Part shown: in pieces, positions 47,385 through 58,312 of the stretch
How the letters are laid out: every line of letters begins with the position of its first letter
Position numbering within the stretch: the stretch's first letter is position 1
The notes under the pieces: generated by a model
Told to the model about the DNA's origin: nothing
The model's input: only the letters and a program-made list of their open reading frames with translations
The model's database searches: none
DNA from: Halicephalobus mephisto
Taxonomy: Eukaryota; Nematoda; Chromadorea; Rhabditida; Panagrolaimidae
Length of the DNA: 64,000 nucleotides
Assembly (NCBI GenBank): GCA_009193035.1
Contig: SWDT01000008.1
Span: 558,001-622,000 of the forward strand
Reading direction: 5' to 3'
Position numbers and translations under genes: made by a program

Positions 47385-47990
47385 TCATCCACCTTCGTGG
47401 TGGAGCAGATTCTTCAGGCTCCTTCTATATTCCTCGCGGTCCTTGGCGAATTGTTGCCAATTTTCCCCCATTGTGGTTTCGATCTCTTTTCGCCATCGGT
47501 CTGGTGGTCTTCCTCGGGGGCGTTTGTAACCGTACGGCCACCAGAAAGTCGTCTTTCTCGTTCACCTGTCATCCTCTCGTCTTGCGACGTGTCTTTGATT
47601 CCTGCCTTCAGGTTGTACGTCAAGACGTATATTCGTTTCCGTTTGGGGGGCAGTCCTTCTAGCCGGCTTTTATTGTCATCAAGTCTCTTCAGAGTTCTGC
47701 TCGTCCTACTGTCCTTCGAACGTCTTCTCCCATCTAAACCGATTGAGACTCTTGTTGACTGAGTCGTTGCATATATCAATTTTCGTCACAGCGGCTTGCA
47801 AGGCCCGATGTGACTATCCTCATCCTTACCGGATCTTAGATGAGGATTTCCGGTTATTTGGCCCACTTGTTAGCTCCGTCGTCCTCTTTCCATAGCGATA
47901 TCCGGGTCGTAGGAGTTTGGATGTTGACGTTAAGCTGACAGGCTTCAAGCTGCTCCATCACGACAAGGCACACTGGAATTAGAGCAGGAT
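47385..47990 (-). mobile_element. internally deleted LINE-like retrotransposon remnant
   Basis: On the minus strand, 47540-47385 encodes the typical C-terminus of an endonuclease/reverse-transcriptase protein: KRPRGRPPDRWRKEIET then TMGENWQQFAKDREEYRRSL, followed by a stop. Just upstream, in another frame, PPKRKRIYVLTYNLKAG resembles the start of an AP-endonuclease domain. If so, nearly the whole protein has been deleted between start and end. Further upstream (47970-47830) is another open patch, HPALIPVCLVVMEQLEACQL. Plus-strand frames of 100-120 codons here are antisense shadows. Confidence 0.6.
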
Positions 47991-48412
47991 GAGTAAAATA
48001 TCTTAATTTAATCTAATCGTGCGAATTTTCCACGATGAAACACGATTATCTCTAAATTGAAATTATCTCCAGATGTATTTGAAACATTTTAAAAAAATTA
48101 CTTCACTAATTACTGGGTTAACGTTTCTTTTTGATCAACTCAATTATCGAGAATGTTTTTATCCATCTTCTGACTATGTTAACAATGAAACAAAGAGAAA
48201 TTCCACAGTAATTGACGTCTGTAGAAGCTGTATCAGAAGTATCAGTTAGAATTTAGATGCTTAAGAGTTTATGGACTTATTCTATGAATATCTAAAGATG
48301 TTACTCAATATTTCTGTAACTCTATCAGAGCAAATCCAATGAATTCAAAGCTTATCTCCCGTTGAAGCAAATATTTGATGAATCTGATTGATGATAAGTA
48401 TTGGAGATAGTA

Positions 48413-48514
48413 CAGTCGAACTTTGATATAAGATACCCCCTTGGGACCGGCCAAAGCGAATGTTATAACAAGAGATATGTTATAGCGGAGGCATCTTATA
48501 TTCAAGTTCTACTG
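48413..48514 (+). mobile_element. pogo-like MITE (family B), internally deleted
   Basis: CAGTCGAACTTTGATATAAG at the left, TATATTCAAGTTCTACTG at the right, TA flanks, but only 102 bp against ~172 bp elsewhere. The missing part is the middle with the TGAGTGAGTTT block. Confidence 0.8.
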
Positions 48515-48529
48515 TACAAACACTACAAA

Positions 48530-49130
48530 AAAAGCTTAAAGCAAAATACCTTAAATGCAAACTGAATGGAATAGAAGCTATTAAAGATCAATTTGCAAAT
48601 TTTGACAAGTCTGGAAAACTCATTTCCATCGATGTTGGTGAATCATAAGCAAACGAAGTTTGGTTTTCTAACACTTATCTCTAAAAGTGGATAATAAGAG
48701 CTTCATGCTTACCTTGAAAGCCCATGAGAAGCCTAAATGGCAATATCCTTACTACGAGAAGAATACCACCATCTATTCTCTCTCTCACAATCTGTAGATG
48801 AATATATCTATCAAATGCTCCTCCATTTCGTGAAAATCGATTCCGAATACATTGGGTATTTGATATTAGAGGAATTAGTAGACAATGTTGGAAAGCTTTC
48901 GACGTGAAGGATTATCCCTTGCCAGATAGATATGGAATTTCATCATCTCAAAGAAAACAATTCCAATACGCTTAAGTAATTGTTAGAGAAAAATTTCAAG
49001 TACGAATCTGGCTACATACTGATCGCTCATAAGTGATATTTTAAAACTCACCATAAAGCCACTTTTGTCTATATTAAAAATGGACAATGCCAAGTAGTTT
49101 TCAATGTAAAAGAATTCTTGAAATAATAAA
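48530..49130 (+). pseudogene. decayed protein-coding gene, family unknown
   Basis: Protein-like stretches in changing frames are separated by stops: KCKLNGIEAIKDQFANF and DKSGKLISIDVGES, then SFMLTLKAHEKPKWQYPYYE and KNTTIYSLSHNL, then LLHFVKIDSEYIGYLILEEL, then TFVYIKNGQCQVVFNVKEFL. The base composition is that of exons rather than spacer. No introns or start can be placed. It lies between a MITE and the ZZ-finger gene but does not resemble that gene. Confidence 0.4.
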
Positions 49131-49723
49131 CGAATATCACTGATTTTCCAAGTTCATTTGCACATGAATGAACTGATTTGATGTTCGGTACTTTGCTGTA
49201 GATTGAATAAAAATCCACTTACTTTTATTCAGTTGACTTATTAATAGTTCGTACAGACACTGATGTGGCCATGATTTTCCCTAAGAACTGATAAAGAAAT
49301 TGACTTTCTATATTAGGTTCATCTTATAGTAAACAATTCTCTAATTATGATCAGAAATAACAAAAAAGCATTTCAATCAAATCCTTTTGCATTGGACATT
49401 GTTTTTTCTCGATTATATTTTGTGTAAGTTTCTGTTTGCAATAGACAATAAACAAAGTTGTCATAGTATCAATAATAACGTGGTAAGAGTGAATTTCTCA
49501 TTCTCCGATAGTAATAACCTTGTGATTTTTATGATTCTTCCTTAAAAACAGTTATTCTTATCAGCATACTTCTTCTATAACGTGTCCACAATCATAGACT
49601 GAAAATTTGTTGATTCGAACAAGTATACGAATGTTACGAAATTTGTTTTTAACCTAGAGTATAAAACAACAAAATTTCCACCATATACTAGTTATTAAGA
49701 GTATTGTCTTTTCAGATTCAAGT

Positions 49724-52417
49724 ATGCCAAGTGAATTTGAACGTAAAAATAAGAAATTAAGTTAATTTTGTCCTAAAATATGATTTCAGATTTGCTTCCT
49801 TACCATTCAGAAACAATTCAATGTAATGGTTGTAACGATTGTCCCATTTATGGCCCTCGTTACAAATGTAATTCTTGTGATGACTTTGACTTGTGCCAAT
49901 CATGCTATGAGAACAACAATTACGGTATCAACAATAAGGGCCACAACTCCAACCATTCAATAAAACTTTTGCTGTCTGATTTGGATTTGAGTACGCTGCA
50001 ATAATAATCTTCTATTTTGATTAAGATTTTCAGATGGACTCAATTTGCACTCAGAACGGTGTAATGGTTGTAATTCTGACAAGTATCCTGGATGTAGATA
50101 TACCTGTGAGATCTGTGAAGATTTCAATCTCTGCAGTCGTTGTTATGAAGAGAACCGATTTGCTCCGTTACCAACTGATACTGCCACCCATACTTCTTCG
50201 CATTTAATGGTTTCTTGTGATTCTCCAGGTCTGTTCATCTGGAGTAATGAAGTTAGTGTTATAATATGTGTTTTAGAGAAAAGCAAACACACAGAATTAG
50301 AATGGAAAGCAAGAGCCATCAAGATGCAACAATACTTGGGCTCTACGTTAGGCTCAAGACTTTGGGATGACATGGACACTACTATTCCAGTAAGAATGCG
50401 TTGTAAAAAATGCTTATTCTGAATTTTCAGGAAAAATGGACTCAATTGGCTAAGAAAATCGGTTTTGGGATCTATGGTCCACCGACTATCGATGCAGATA
50501 AAAGTGCTACTTCTGCTTATGGATATGACAAGAAGGCAAGTGTGGTTTATGTGATCTTAAGTAGAACCATTGTTATTTCAGAAAGAAAAGGTAATCAATG
50601 CACTTCGAAAAAAAACGTTGAAACTTACTCGAAAATCAAGAAAAACAAAAATCGTTAAAATTAATTTTGTCTATGTACCGTTTTGGAACACTAAAACCGA
50701 GGGAGTTGTAAGTTTCGACATACATGTCCTTCCAAATTTTTGATTTGCAGCTACCATTGATCCGTGTATCTCAGGAAAACACAGGACATCCTTTTTATGC
50801 TTACTTCATTGAGCCAAACGGTCGAGTTTATAAAAGTTGGAGCAATTTTCTGAGTAAAAACAAGCTTCAAAAATGCAATATCTGTGTTCTTGTCAATGGA
50901 GTGTATGGCATTAGAGAACATGGGTTCTGCAACTTAATTTTCCGAAAATCTGCAGAATGTGATACTTCTCGGCAATTGGTAAAAATTGGAGACAGAATTA
51001 CAACTATGTTAGGAATTGGAGGAACAATCATCGGACTCATTGGACTGCTTACTCCATTTGCTCCTACTGCTGCCACAATGTTAAGTCTTACTGGTAAAAT
51101 TTAGATTTTGTTGACTGAATTCATGTTGTTTTTCTAGCTGGTGGTACAGGTTTATATGGAGCAGGAAGAAGTACTCACAATCTCATTGATCGGGGAATAC
51201 ATGATCAATCCATCAATCCATTCAGCAATAAAGAAGCCTTTTTTTCTTGGTTGTCTGTGGCTAGTTCTGCTTTTGCTTTTTCTTCAACAGCCGGACTTTC
51301 AGTAAGTTAGCAAAATTGATTACATTCGTTATTCTGTATTTTCAGTACGCTCGGTACGCTGCTTCAATTAATCGTCACGTAGGAACAACAATGACGAGAG
51401 TTATCAATGGCTCTATTGTTGGTAGTCTATGTAGTAGTGCTGTTGGTATTGGTGCAGGTATTCATAACATTATAATAAAGTACAATAATGGGGAAATCTC
51501 GGCATTGGAGATTTTCCAATTAACTGCTTCGATTTTGTTCTTCACTAATGCCGTTGTCAATGTACAAGGAGTTACTAAGATAATTGAAAATGCTCAAAAA
51601 GCCAGACTCAATGATATCCGATCCCAATTGAATGATGCTCAGAAGACTGAATTTGATCGTCAAATTTACGAAGATCGCCAGAAATTAGGTCCTGAAAAGT
51701 CTGTTCAAGCAGCAGAAGTGAGCATTGCACGCATGGATGAATTGATGAAGACTCCTAATTGGAAAGAAACTTTTGGACCGAATGAAGTCACTCTCGGACC
51801 TTCTGCCAAGATCCATGTTGCGAATCCTACGGCTTATGCCAATGGAATGGGTGTCATTCCTAAAGAAGTAGCGATTAACAATGCAAAATCCGCTCAAGCT
51901 ATAAGATTTGGTGGAAACCAAAGTGATAAAAAATCTTTGAACACAACTTTGGCTATACCTGAACACAAATTGAACGACATGTGCCAACAAATCGCGTAGG
52001 TTACTCAAAGTGTATCTGGTTAACCAAAAGCGAATAATTATAGGCAACAGAACGGCATTACAAACGGCAATGTACAGCTTCCAGGAAATTACTACGGATG
52101 GGAAATCGAATTAGGCCCAAATAAACAAGTTATCTCTGATGCTCCGATTCTGGTTGAAAATCCGACATTTAGCTATGATCCCGTTAAAGGTTTAATTTTT
52201 CTTAGTAAATTACAGTAAAATTCGGTTTTCAGAAGGAGCTTATCATTTCGTTCATGAACAAACGGCCGTTACAAAGTTGGAATCTTTTCCTGCACATGTG
52301 CCAATCAGCTCTTTCTACCAAAATAACAAGATCACGAATGTCCAATTTTCTCAATTCATGAGCTGTGCCGAAACAGACACGGAATACAGTGATCCAAGTG
52401 CTCATGATCAAGTTTAA
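49724..52417 (+). CDS. double ZZ zinc-finger, membrane-spanning protein (DUF4781-like)
   Basis: Ten exons: 49724-49742, 49790-49990, 50034-50389, 50431-50535, 50582-50707, 50751-51093, 51138-51301, 51346-51995, 52044-52189 and 52233-52417. They join to 764 residues. All introns are 41-48 bp, and intron 4 uses a GC donor (GAAG/GCAAGT). Two ZZ-type fingers open the protein: IQCNGCNDCPIYGPRYKCNS/CDDFDLCQSCYE and RCNGCNSDKYPGCRYTC/EICEDFNLCSRCYE. ZZ fingers bind zinc and usually protein partners or N-termini. The middle has glycine-rich hydrophobic stretches (TTMLGIGGTIIGLIGLLTPF; INGSIVGSLCSSAVGIGAGI) with GGTGLYGAGRSTHNLIDRGI between them. This is reminiscent of DUF4781 proteins known mainly from arthropods; that link is from memory. 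An Ala/Lys-rich helical region follows. The function is unknown; membrane association is likely. Confidence 0.82.
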
Positions 52418-52899
52418 TCTACGGCATTTATTGAGTTTTAACAAGTTAGAAATTTGACTATTTTTATTGATTGTATTCATCAAAGTTTCCACTTTTGTTT
52501 AAACTTTAAAATACCGAGAAAAGTAAATTCAAAACTTAGACACTTTGAAAAGTAAAACACTTTTGTCATCAAATAGTTTTAATAAATTTTCTGTCCCGAA
52601 AATAAATTGAATAAATTACTACTTTCACCTGTTGCAGAAAACTTTTTTAAATCTAATTTTTCTATAAATTATTAAAACTTCCATGACAAATTTTGAATTA
52701 CTTAAATTTGTTACCAACAGTGAGAACTTCTAATTGCGGAGTACTAGGTTATCCCTTTGCAAAACTGTCGGTCGAAAACAGCGACCTCCCTCTGGCACCA
52801 TGGAAACGGAAAAATACACAAAGCCTTCTGACGAGAAAGTGAACTCAAAAGAGTCAGGCGCTCTACTGCAGAACAGAAGAAATAAAAATTATTCGAATA

Positions 52900-55563
52900 A
52901 TGTCTACAGTATCTACTTTACTGTTTTACCTAGTAACTATTACTATATTCGTTACTGTAAAAGGGAATCTGGAAACAGCTTCGGAAGATTCGTTTCTCGG
53001 ACAAAACTGCACTTGGAGACACAACATCACAGGTGAGAACAGCAATTACTACACTCAAAAAAGTAACCTTTGGTCCCGTAACAATTGCGAAAGATAATAA
53101 TCGTTACATTTTCCATGAATATTTGGTATTTGTAACGAAAGTTGCGGTGAAATAGTGACGATTTTCATTTATTATTAAATTAAAAGTTACGTTTTTTTGT
53201 GTGTTGATATCGGTAGATTGTATATGATGTATGAATATATTAGAACGGGTCTGATTTATCAGATATATGACATTCAATATATAGTTACATTAAAGTATTT
53301 CAAAAATTGTAACTTTCGACCCTGTAACAATTGCGAAATGTAACAATCGTCACATTTTTATAAATATTTGAGCTTTGTGACGAAAATTAAAAATAATAGT
53401 GATTATTTATGTTTATTATTGACTCAAAAGTTACGTTTCTTTTTGTGTGTATGAAAATAATGATTTTCTTTGAAGATGTGGATCTTCTTCATGCAGAACA
53501 GCAAGACTCGCTCGAGAACTGTCTTTATTACTACTTAATCCAAGAAGACATGCAGTCAACGAAGAACAGTTATATGTTGTTCCTCAAGCCTCCCTGGGAA
53601 GAGCCTTTAACCATTAACGTCGAACAACTGACAATTATCCAAGTTGATCTTATTGAAAAATCGAGCAACCAATTTCATATAAGAGGAGAAATGGACATTG
53701 TGAGTTTTTATAAAATCAAATATTTTTCATATAAGAGGAGAAATGGACATTGTGAGTTTTTATAAAATCAAACATTTTCGACTTGCGAAATAATTAATTT
53801 TCGAAAAACTGTTTAATTTCGATTTTTGAATAAGATTACAGAATATCGTATAAGAGTCCGAAAGTTTTAAAAATATACTGGAAACATATAACTGTATAAT
53901 AACTAAATTCTATACTTTTTATTACAATTAAAAATTTTTACAATTTTTAAAAATTCTGTGGCAAATTTTTTATAGTAATTATTTCCGCTTTTTATAATAT
54001 AATAATTAATTACTAAATCGTCACGCAGACAAGTTTCTAAAAATTTTTAGAAATTCATGCAGAAAGAATTTTAAAAAATTTTGATTTTTTTAATTTAATT
54101 TTTTTAATTTTTGATTATTTTCAGTCTTGGAGTGACATTCGTCTGAAATGGAACAAAACTGAATGGAAAATAGAATCTTTTTTGCTCCACGATCATCACC
54201 ATATATGGACTCCGATGTTCACTGACGAATCGTAAATTTTTAATTTTAATTTTTATATAAAAACTAATTTTCAGATCTTGTTCTATTTCTGATGGATGTA
54301 TTTCTACCGTTAACGATATTGTGATCTTCAATGATGGAAAAGTGTCTGCAAAAATGATTTTCAGATATCCGAGTTTCTGTGCAATTAACTTTTACGATTA
54401 TCCAGAAGAAACCAATGATTGTTATCTTTTTCTTTCCACCACAGAAAAAGACAGAAAAATCGAATTTACTTTGGACACAAAAACAAAAGAAAAACTTAAC
54501 AAAGCTGTGGCCATCACAGAAGTCGAAAATCATATAACACATACGATTTTCAAAAATGTCGCAAATTCAGCTTGGAAAGTAGAAGACAGAACTTTGGACA
54601 TCAGCAAAATCGGAGGATTACAATCACAAGTTTTGCAGATCAGCATCCATGCGAAGAAGGACATGGCGACGTTGAAAGTCGCTTTGAGAATCCCGGCCAC
54701 GATCGCGACTTTGCTGATGTTGGCTTCTCCGTTGTTCGGAGATTTGAAAACTCAAGTTTTCTTCAAATTTGCCACATTGATTTTACAAACAATTTGTTTT
54801 TTATTTTTGTGCAGTATAGCTCCTGAAAATGGATTCGTCGGAAATAAACCGAAATTATGTAAGTTTTTTTATTTTTAAAAAATAAAAAAAATGAATCATC
54901 AACTTTACAAAAAACATCCGTTTTTTAAGAAAGATAATATCTAGTACTTTTGTTTCGATATAAATCAACAAGCTTCGATTTTTTATGAATCATCAAAAAC
55001 AATTTTAAAAAATTCAAAATTCAATTATTTAAATAAAAAAAGTAAACATTGATCTTACCACGAAGAACAGTAGATTTTGTCATTTAAGACTTTAACATTA
55101 GTATTTAAAAAAATAAAAATCATTTTTTTGACATATTTTAAAAAATTATTTTAGAGATTTTTATTAAGTATTATTTTAGAAATTTCTTTTATTAAATATT
55201 ATTTATTTTTTAGATTCGTTTTATGAGTTCCTCTTTGTTAACTCTACGATCAGCATCTCCATCACCCTCATCTGCTTGGCCCTCTGTAGGGTCAAGAGAA
55301 CAGTTCCTCCTTCTCATAACCTCTATCTCATGGCGAAATTGATCAATAGATTTGTCTGTTGTACGGAACCCGATCCGGCTGCTTCTTACTCCAGGTACTT
55401 TGAAGAAACTAGAGAAAACGGAGGGGCTGTGGAACAACAACGATCGGATCCGACTGCAGATCACACGATAGAATGGCGGCATCTCTATATCGCTGCGAAC
55501 AACCTTCTCGCCGGAATCAGCTTCAGTATCTTCTGTTTCGTTATCATTTTTGATATTCTTTAA
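52900..55563 (+). CDS. divergent nAChR-like Cys-loop channel subunit
   Basis: Exons 52900-53032, 53476-53699, 54125-54231, 54275-54858 and 55214-55563 join to 465 residues. A signal peptide (MSTVSTLLFYLVTITIFVTV) precedes a nicotinic-receptor-like ligand domain: WSDIRLKWN, LHDHHHIWTPMF, and the Cys-loop CAINFYDYPEETNDC. The M1-M3 region is TLKVALRIPATIATLLMLAS, FFKFATLILQTICFLFLCSI and NSTISISITLICLALC. M4 is AGISFSIFCFVIIFDIL at the C-terminus. The ESGEW-type intracellular edge of M2 and the vicinal Cys pair of acetylcholine-binding alpha subunits are not seen. It may be an orphan or non-conducting subunit, comparable to divergent nematode members such as CUP-4. Intron 1 contains a composite MITE. 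The donor of exon 2 is tandemly duplicated. Confidence 0.85.
53051..53450 (-). mobile_element. composite MITE (family A) in channel intron 1
   Basis: The same module-spacer-module structure as 46294-46699 but in the opposite orientation: the spacer reads GTTGATATCGGTAGATTGTA ... GACATTCAATATATAGTTAC. It fills almost the whole 443-bp intron, leaving about 20 bases on each side. The intron may thus have been lengthened by this single insertion. Confidence 0.75.
53673..53780 (+). repeat. 52-bp tandem duplication of an exon end and its 5' splice site
   Basis: TTTCATATAAGAGGAGAAAT GGACATT/GTGAG is present at 53673 and again at 53725. Using the first donor (GT at 53700) keeps the frame. The second (GT at 53752) adds 52 bases and shifts the frame to an early stop. 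Confidence 0.85.
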
Positions 55564-55629
55564 TTTGGGTCCGTATTTGTCCAATAATTACCTTCCGAGT
55601 GATTTTAGATAAATAATTATTTGTCATTG

Positions 55630-55926
55630 TTGCATTCGTCGAGAACGACGTTTTGGTGGCCGTACAATTTCAAAAGACCTCAAGGAAGACCACCAGATCA
55701 GTGGTGTAAAGAACCAGAGAAGACAATTGGGAAACAGTAACAACAACTAGTCAGGAACCGTGAACGGTGCGAATTATGACCTCCACCATCGTTCTTGGGA
55801 CTATATAAGCTTTACATCTTAGGATAAAACCATCAGATCGAAAAGACAAGGACTGCTAGCTCTGAGTTTAAACCGCAAGGAATACAGAAGGAGACTGAAG
55901 GATCTGCTCCACCACGATGGCGGATG
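55630..55926 (+). mobile_element. LINE-like C-terminal relic with nested LTR insertion
   Basis: Reads WWPYNFKRPQGRPPDQWCKE then EKTIGKQ-stop. It resumes after a 110-bp insertion as KEYRRRLKDLLHHDGG followed by a stop at 55926. It is homologous to 47540-47385 (WPYGYKRPRGRPPDRW...HHEGG). The order of events is clear: LINE fragment first, LTR-like insertion later. Confidence 0.7.
55761..55870 (+). mobile_element. 110-bp solo-LTR-like element with 5-bp target duplication
   Basis: Begins TGAACGGTGCGAATTATGAC and ends GCTCTGAGTTTA. It is flanked by AACCG at 55756-55760 and 55871-55875. Removing element and one duplicate restores the LINE reading order seen at 47385-47540. It contains CTATATAAGCTTTACATCTT, a good TATA region, followed by GGATAAAACC. 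Length and ends equal those of the copy at 11952-12061. Confidence 0.85.
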
Positions 55927-56530
55927 AATCGGATCTTCAAGTATCAAGTATGCATTCGTCGTCCGAGTAGTCTGTGTAACGACGAGAAGGTAGGTATTGT
56001 CGAGAAGTTTATTTAACAGATGCCTGAGGCACAATGCAAAATCTGTGTAGGATTCGACACAAGTAAGAAATATATAATTCCAACTGAAAAGGAACTGTAT
56101 ATTCCTCATCGGTACTAACGGAGTTATGTGATGTTTCTGTCTCAAATATTTATATTCCAATTTTAGAGTCAAAATTCTACAAAAAAACACTTATAATACT
56201 GTAATAAAACTCATATATTCTTTATCTAAATCAGAATCAGCAGTCAAATTTCAGAATCCAAGATTCTGAAGACTAATTTCGAATTTTAAAGATGTCTGAA
56301 ATTTTATATCAAAACTTTATTTAAAAAGGAAATTCACCTAAAATGGCTTTAAAATATTATATAACAGACATAAGATTATTTAAAATTTTTAAATTAAAGT
56401 TGTAAAAATTGGAAAATAAATACTTGGAACAAAAATGTCCCATCACAGCTGAGGGAATCTTTTCGGGACCAAATGCTCCTCCTTGTGGTTCTTATTAATG
56501 ATGGGATGATCGATCCAACAGTTGTTACAG

Positions 56531-57293
56531 TTAGCAATGGGGTCCTGGTTCGACTTTTAAGAGAGGACGACTGGAGACAGGGGGGATGAAGGCGGGGACA
56601 GGGTTGTTTTCAGGATCGAGTTGGAAGTTGATGTGACCGAAGTTCACGTTGTACTGATAACAGAAAATAGAAATAAAATCAATATCGTAGATGGTTTGGT
56701 CATCAGCTAAACGAGCAATCAGATCCTTAGAACCGTCATAATCTTCATGAAGAGCACAATGGCTGAAAAATCATTTTTATGCAAATTTTCAGAAAATTCT
56801 AGTAAATTTTGAAATTCTAAAAATTGTTACAGAATTTTAGAAAATTTCGAAATTTTTATTAAATTTCGGAAATTTGTATTTAACTTTGAAACTTCTCAGA
56901 ATCTCATACTGAATTCTGGAATCTTCTTAGATTTTAAAAATTTCTACAAAATGTTGAAATTTTAAACTTTTGGGAAATTTTATTTTTTTGAGCAAAAATC
57001 GAAATTTAAAACACTTACTGATCAGGTTCGTCTCTTCCCAGAACGAGTGCTTTTTTGCCAGTGTTCTGATTTATGACCCCCTTGCCGGTGTAGATCCATC
57101 CATCTGGAGGTTGAGTTCCTTTGAATCTGAATCCAGGAAGTAAAATAGTTTTCGAATCCAAAACTTCAATCGGTTCAGTGGCAGCTTCATAATATTCGCC
57201 TATTATTCCTCTCCAAGGAGATCCGGGATTAGTGATGCAACAGAACGGCTGAGGTGCCAAAGTTGAATTTAAAGATGTAGCAGTCAAGTATTT
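56531..57293 (-). CDS. DM13-domain protein, 5' end not found
   Basis: Two minus-strand exons, 57293-57019 and 56762-56531, join in phase 2 to encode at least 168 residues ending KVEPGPHC. The pattern IIGEYYEAATEPIEVLDSKT, ILLPGFRFKGTQPPDGWIYT, then TIYDIDFISIFCYQYNVNFG fits a DM13 domain. This is an extracellular beta-fold domain also found in Skeletor-type proteins and related to DOMON domains, with proposed redox roles. The conserved ending YDIDFISIFCYQYNVNFGHI is clear. No ATG precedes the domain in the first exon (KYLTATSLNSTLAPQPF), which begins right after an acceptor TATTTTAG. The upstream 900 bp hold only tandem repeats, so the first exon with the expected signal peptide is missing, distant or lost. 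It may therefore be a broken gene. Confidence 0.7.
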
Positions 57294-57379
57294 CTAAAAT
57301 AATTTTTTAAATTTTTGTGAATTTTTTTGTGAATTTTTTTTTTGAATTTTTTTTTGAATTTTTGTGAATTTTTTTTAAA

Positions 57380-57965
57380 ATGAAGATTACTCAATTGAAA
57401 AGTAATTATTTTGATCATAAATAATGCCTGAAGAATGTTAACGAAATCTGTGGTCACACATCATTTTTCTCAAGATCATTATTGAAAACTTGTTTTTAAA
57501 AACGATTACCCAATTGAAATGTAATCATTTTAATCATAAACAATTCCTGAAGTACAATAACCAACTTTGTGATCAAATATCATTTTTTTCTAGACCATTA
57601 TTGAGAATCTGTTTTTGAAAACAAAGATTACCCAATTGAAATGTAATTATTTTAATCATAAATAATGCCTGAAGAATGATAACAAAATCCGTGATCAAAA
57701 ATGAATAAAAGATGATTTTTTTCAAGACCATTATTGAGAATCTGTTTTTGAAGACAAAGGTTACCCAATTGAAATGTAATTACTTTGTCCCTAAATAATG
57801 CCTGAAGAATGATAACAAAATCTGTGATCAAATATCATTTTTTTCTAGACCATTATTGAGAATCTGTTTTTGAAAACAAAGGTTACCCAATTGAAATGTA
57901 ATTATTTTGATCATAAATAATGCCTGAAGAATGATAACAAAATTTGTGGCCAAAAATGAATAAAA
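57380..57965. repeat. ~118-bp tandem repeat, about five copies
   Basis: The unit holds GATTACCCAATTGAAATGTA, ATCATAAATAATGCCTGAAG, AATGATAACAAAATCTGTGA and TCTAGACCATTATTGAGAAT. Units start near 57384, 57504, 57624, 57760 and 57888. It occupies the place where the 5' exon of the DM13 gene would be expected. Confidence 0.8.
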
Positions 57966-58312
57966 AAATTGTTTTTTTTAAACTTATTTTAAAATTATTT
58001 TTAAAAAATGAAAATAAAAAAATTTCTTATATAAAGAATTGTCACATTGATAGGGATGCTTAAAAAATCACAAAATTTGTAGTCCAAAAATTGATCTGCA
58101 TTACTCATGCCAAATCGTCAATTGTAATTTTTCTTAAAAAATTTTAAAAATCAGTAATTTAAAAAAACTTTTTTCAATATCGACAATATATAACATTGTT
58201 TTTTTGAGTTTAAATTTTTTCCTTATTTGTTTCGATTTCATAGAAGAGCGTGTGCGTTTACGACAGTTTATCACGTACGTCACTTTTTTTAGGAATTTTC
58301 AGAATTTTCAAA

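Noticed and set aside
47351..47762. Plus-strand ORFs of 103 and 121 codons
   Set aside because: They are antisense to the LINE-like C-terminus, which has the recognisable protein pattern.
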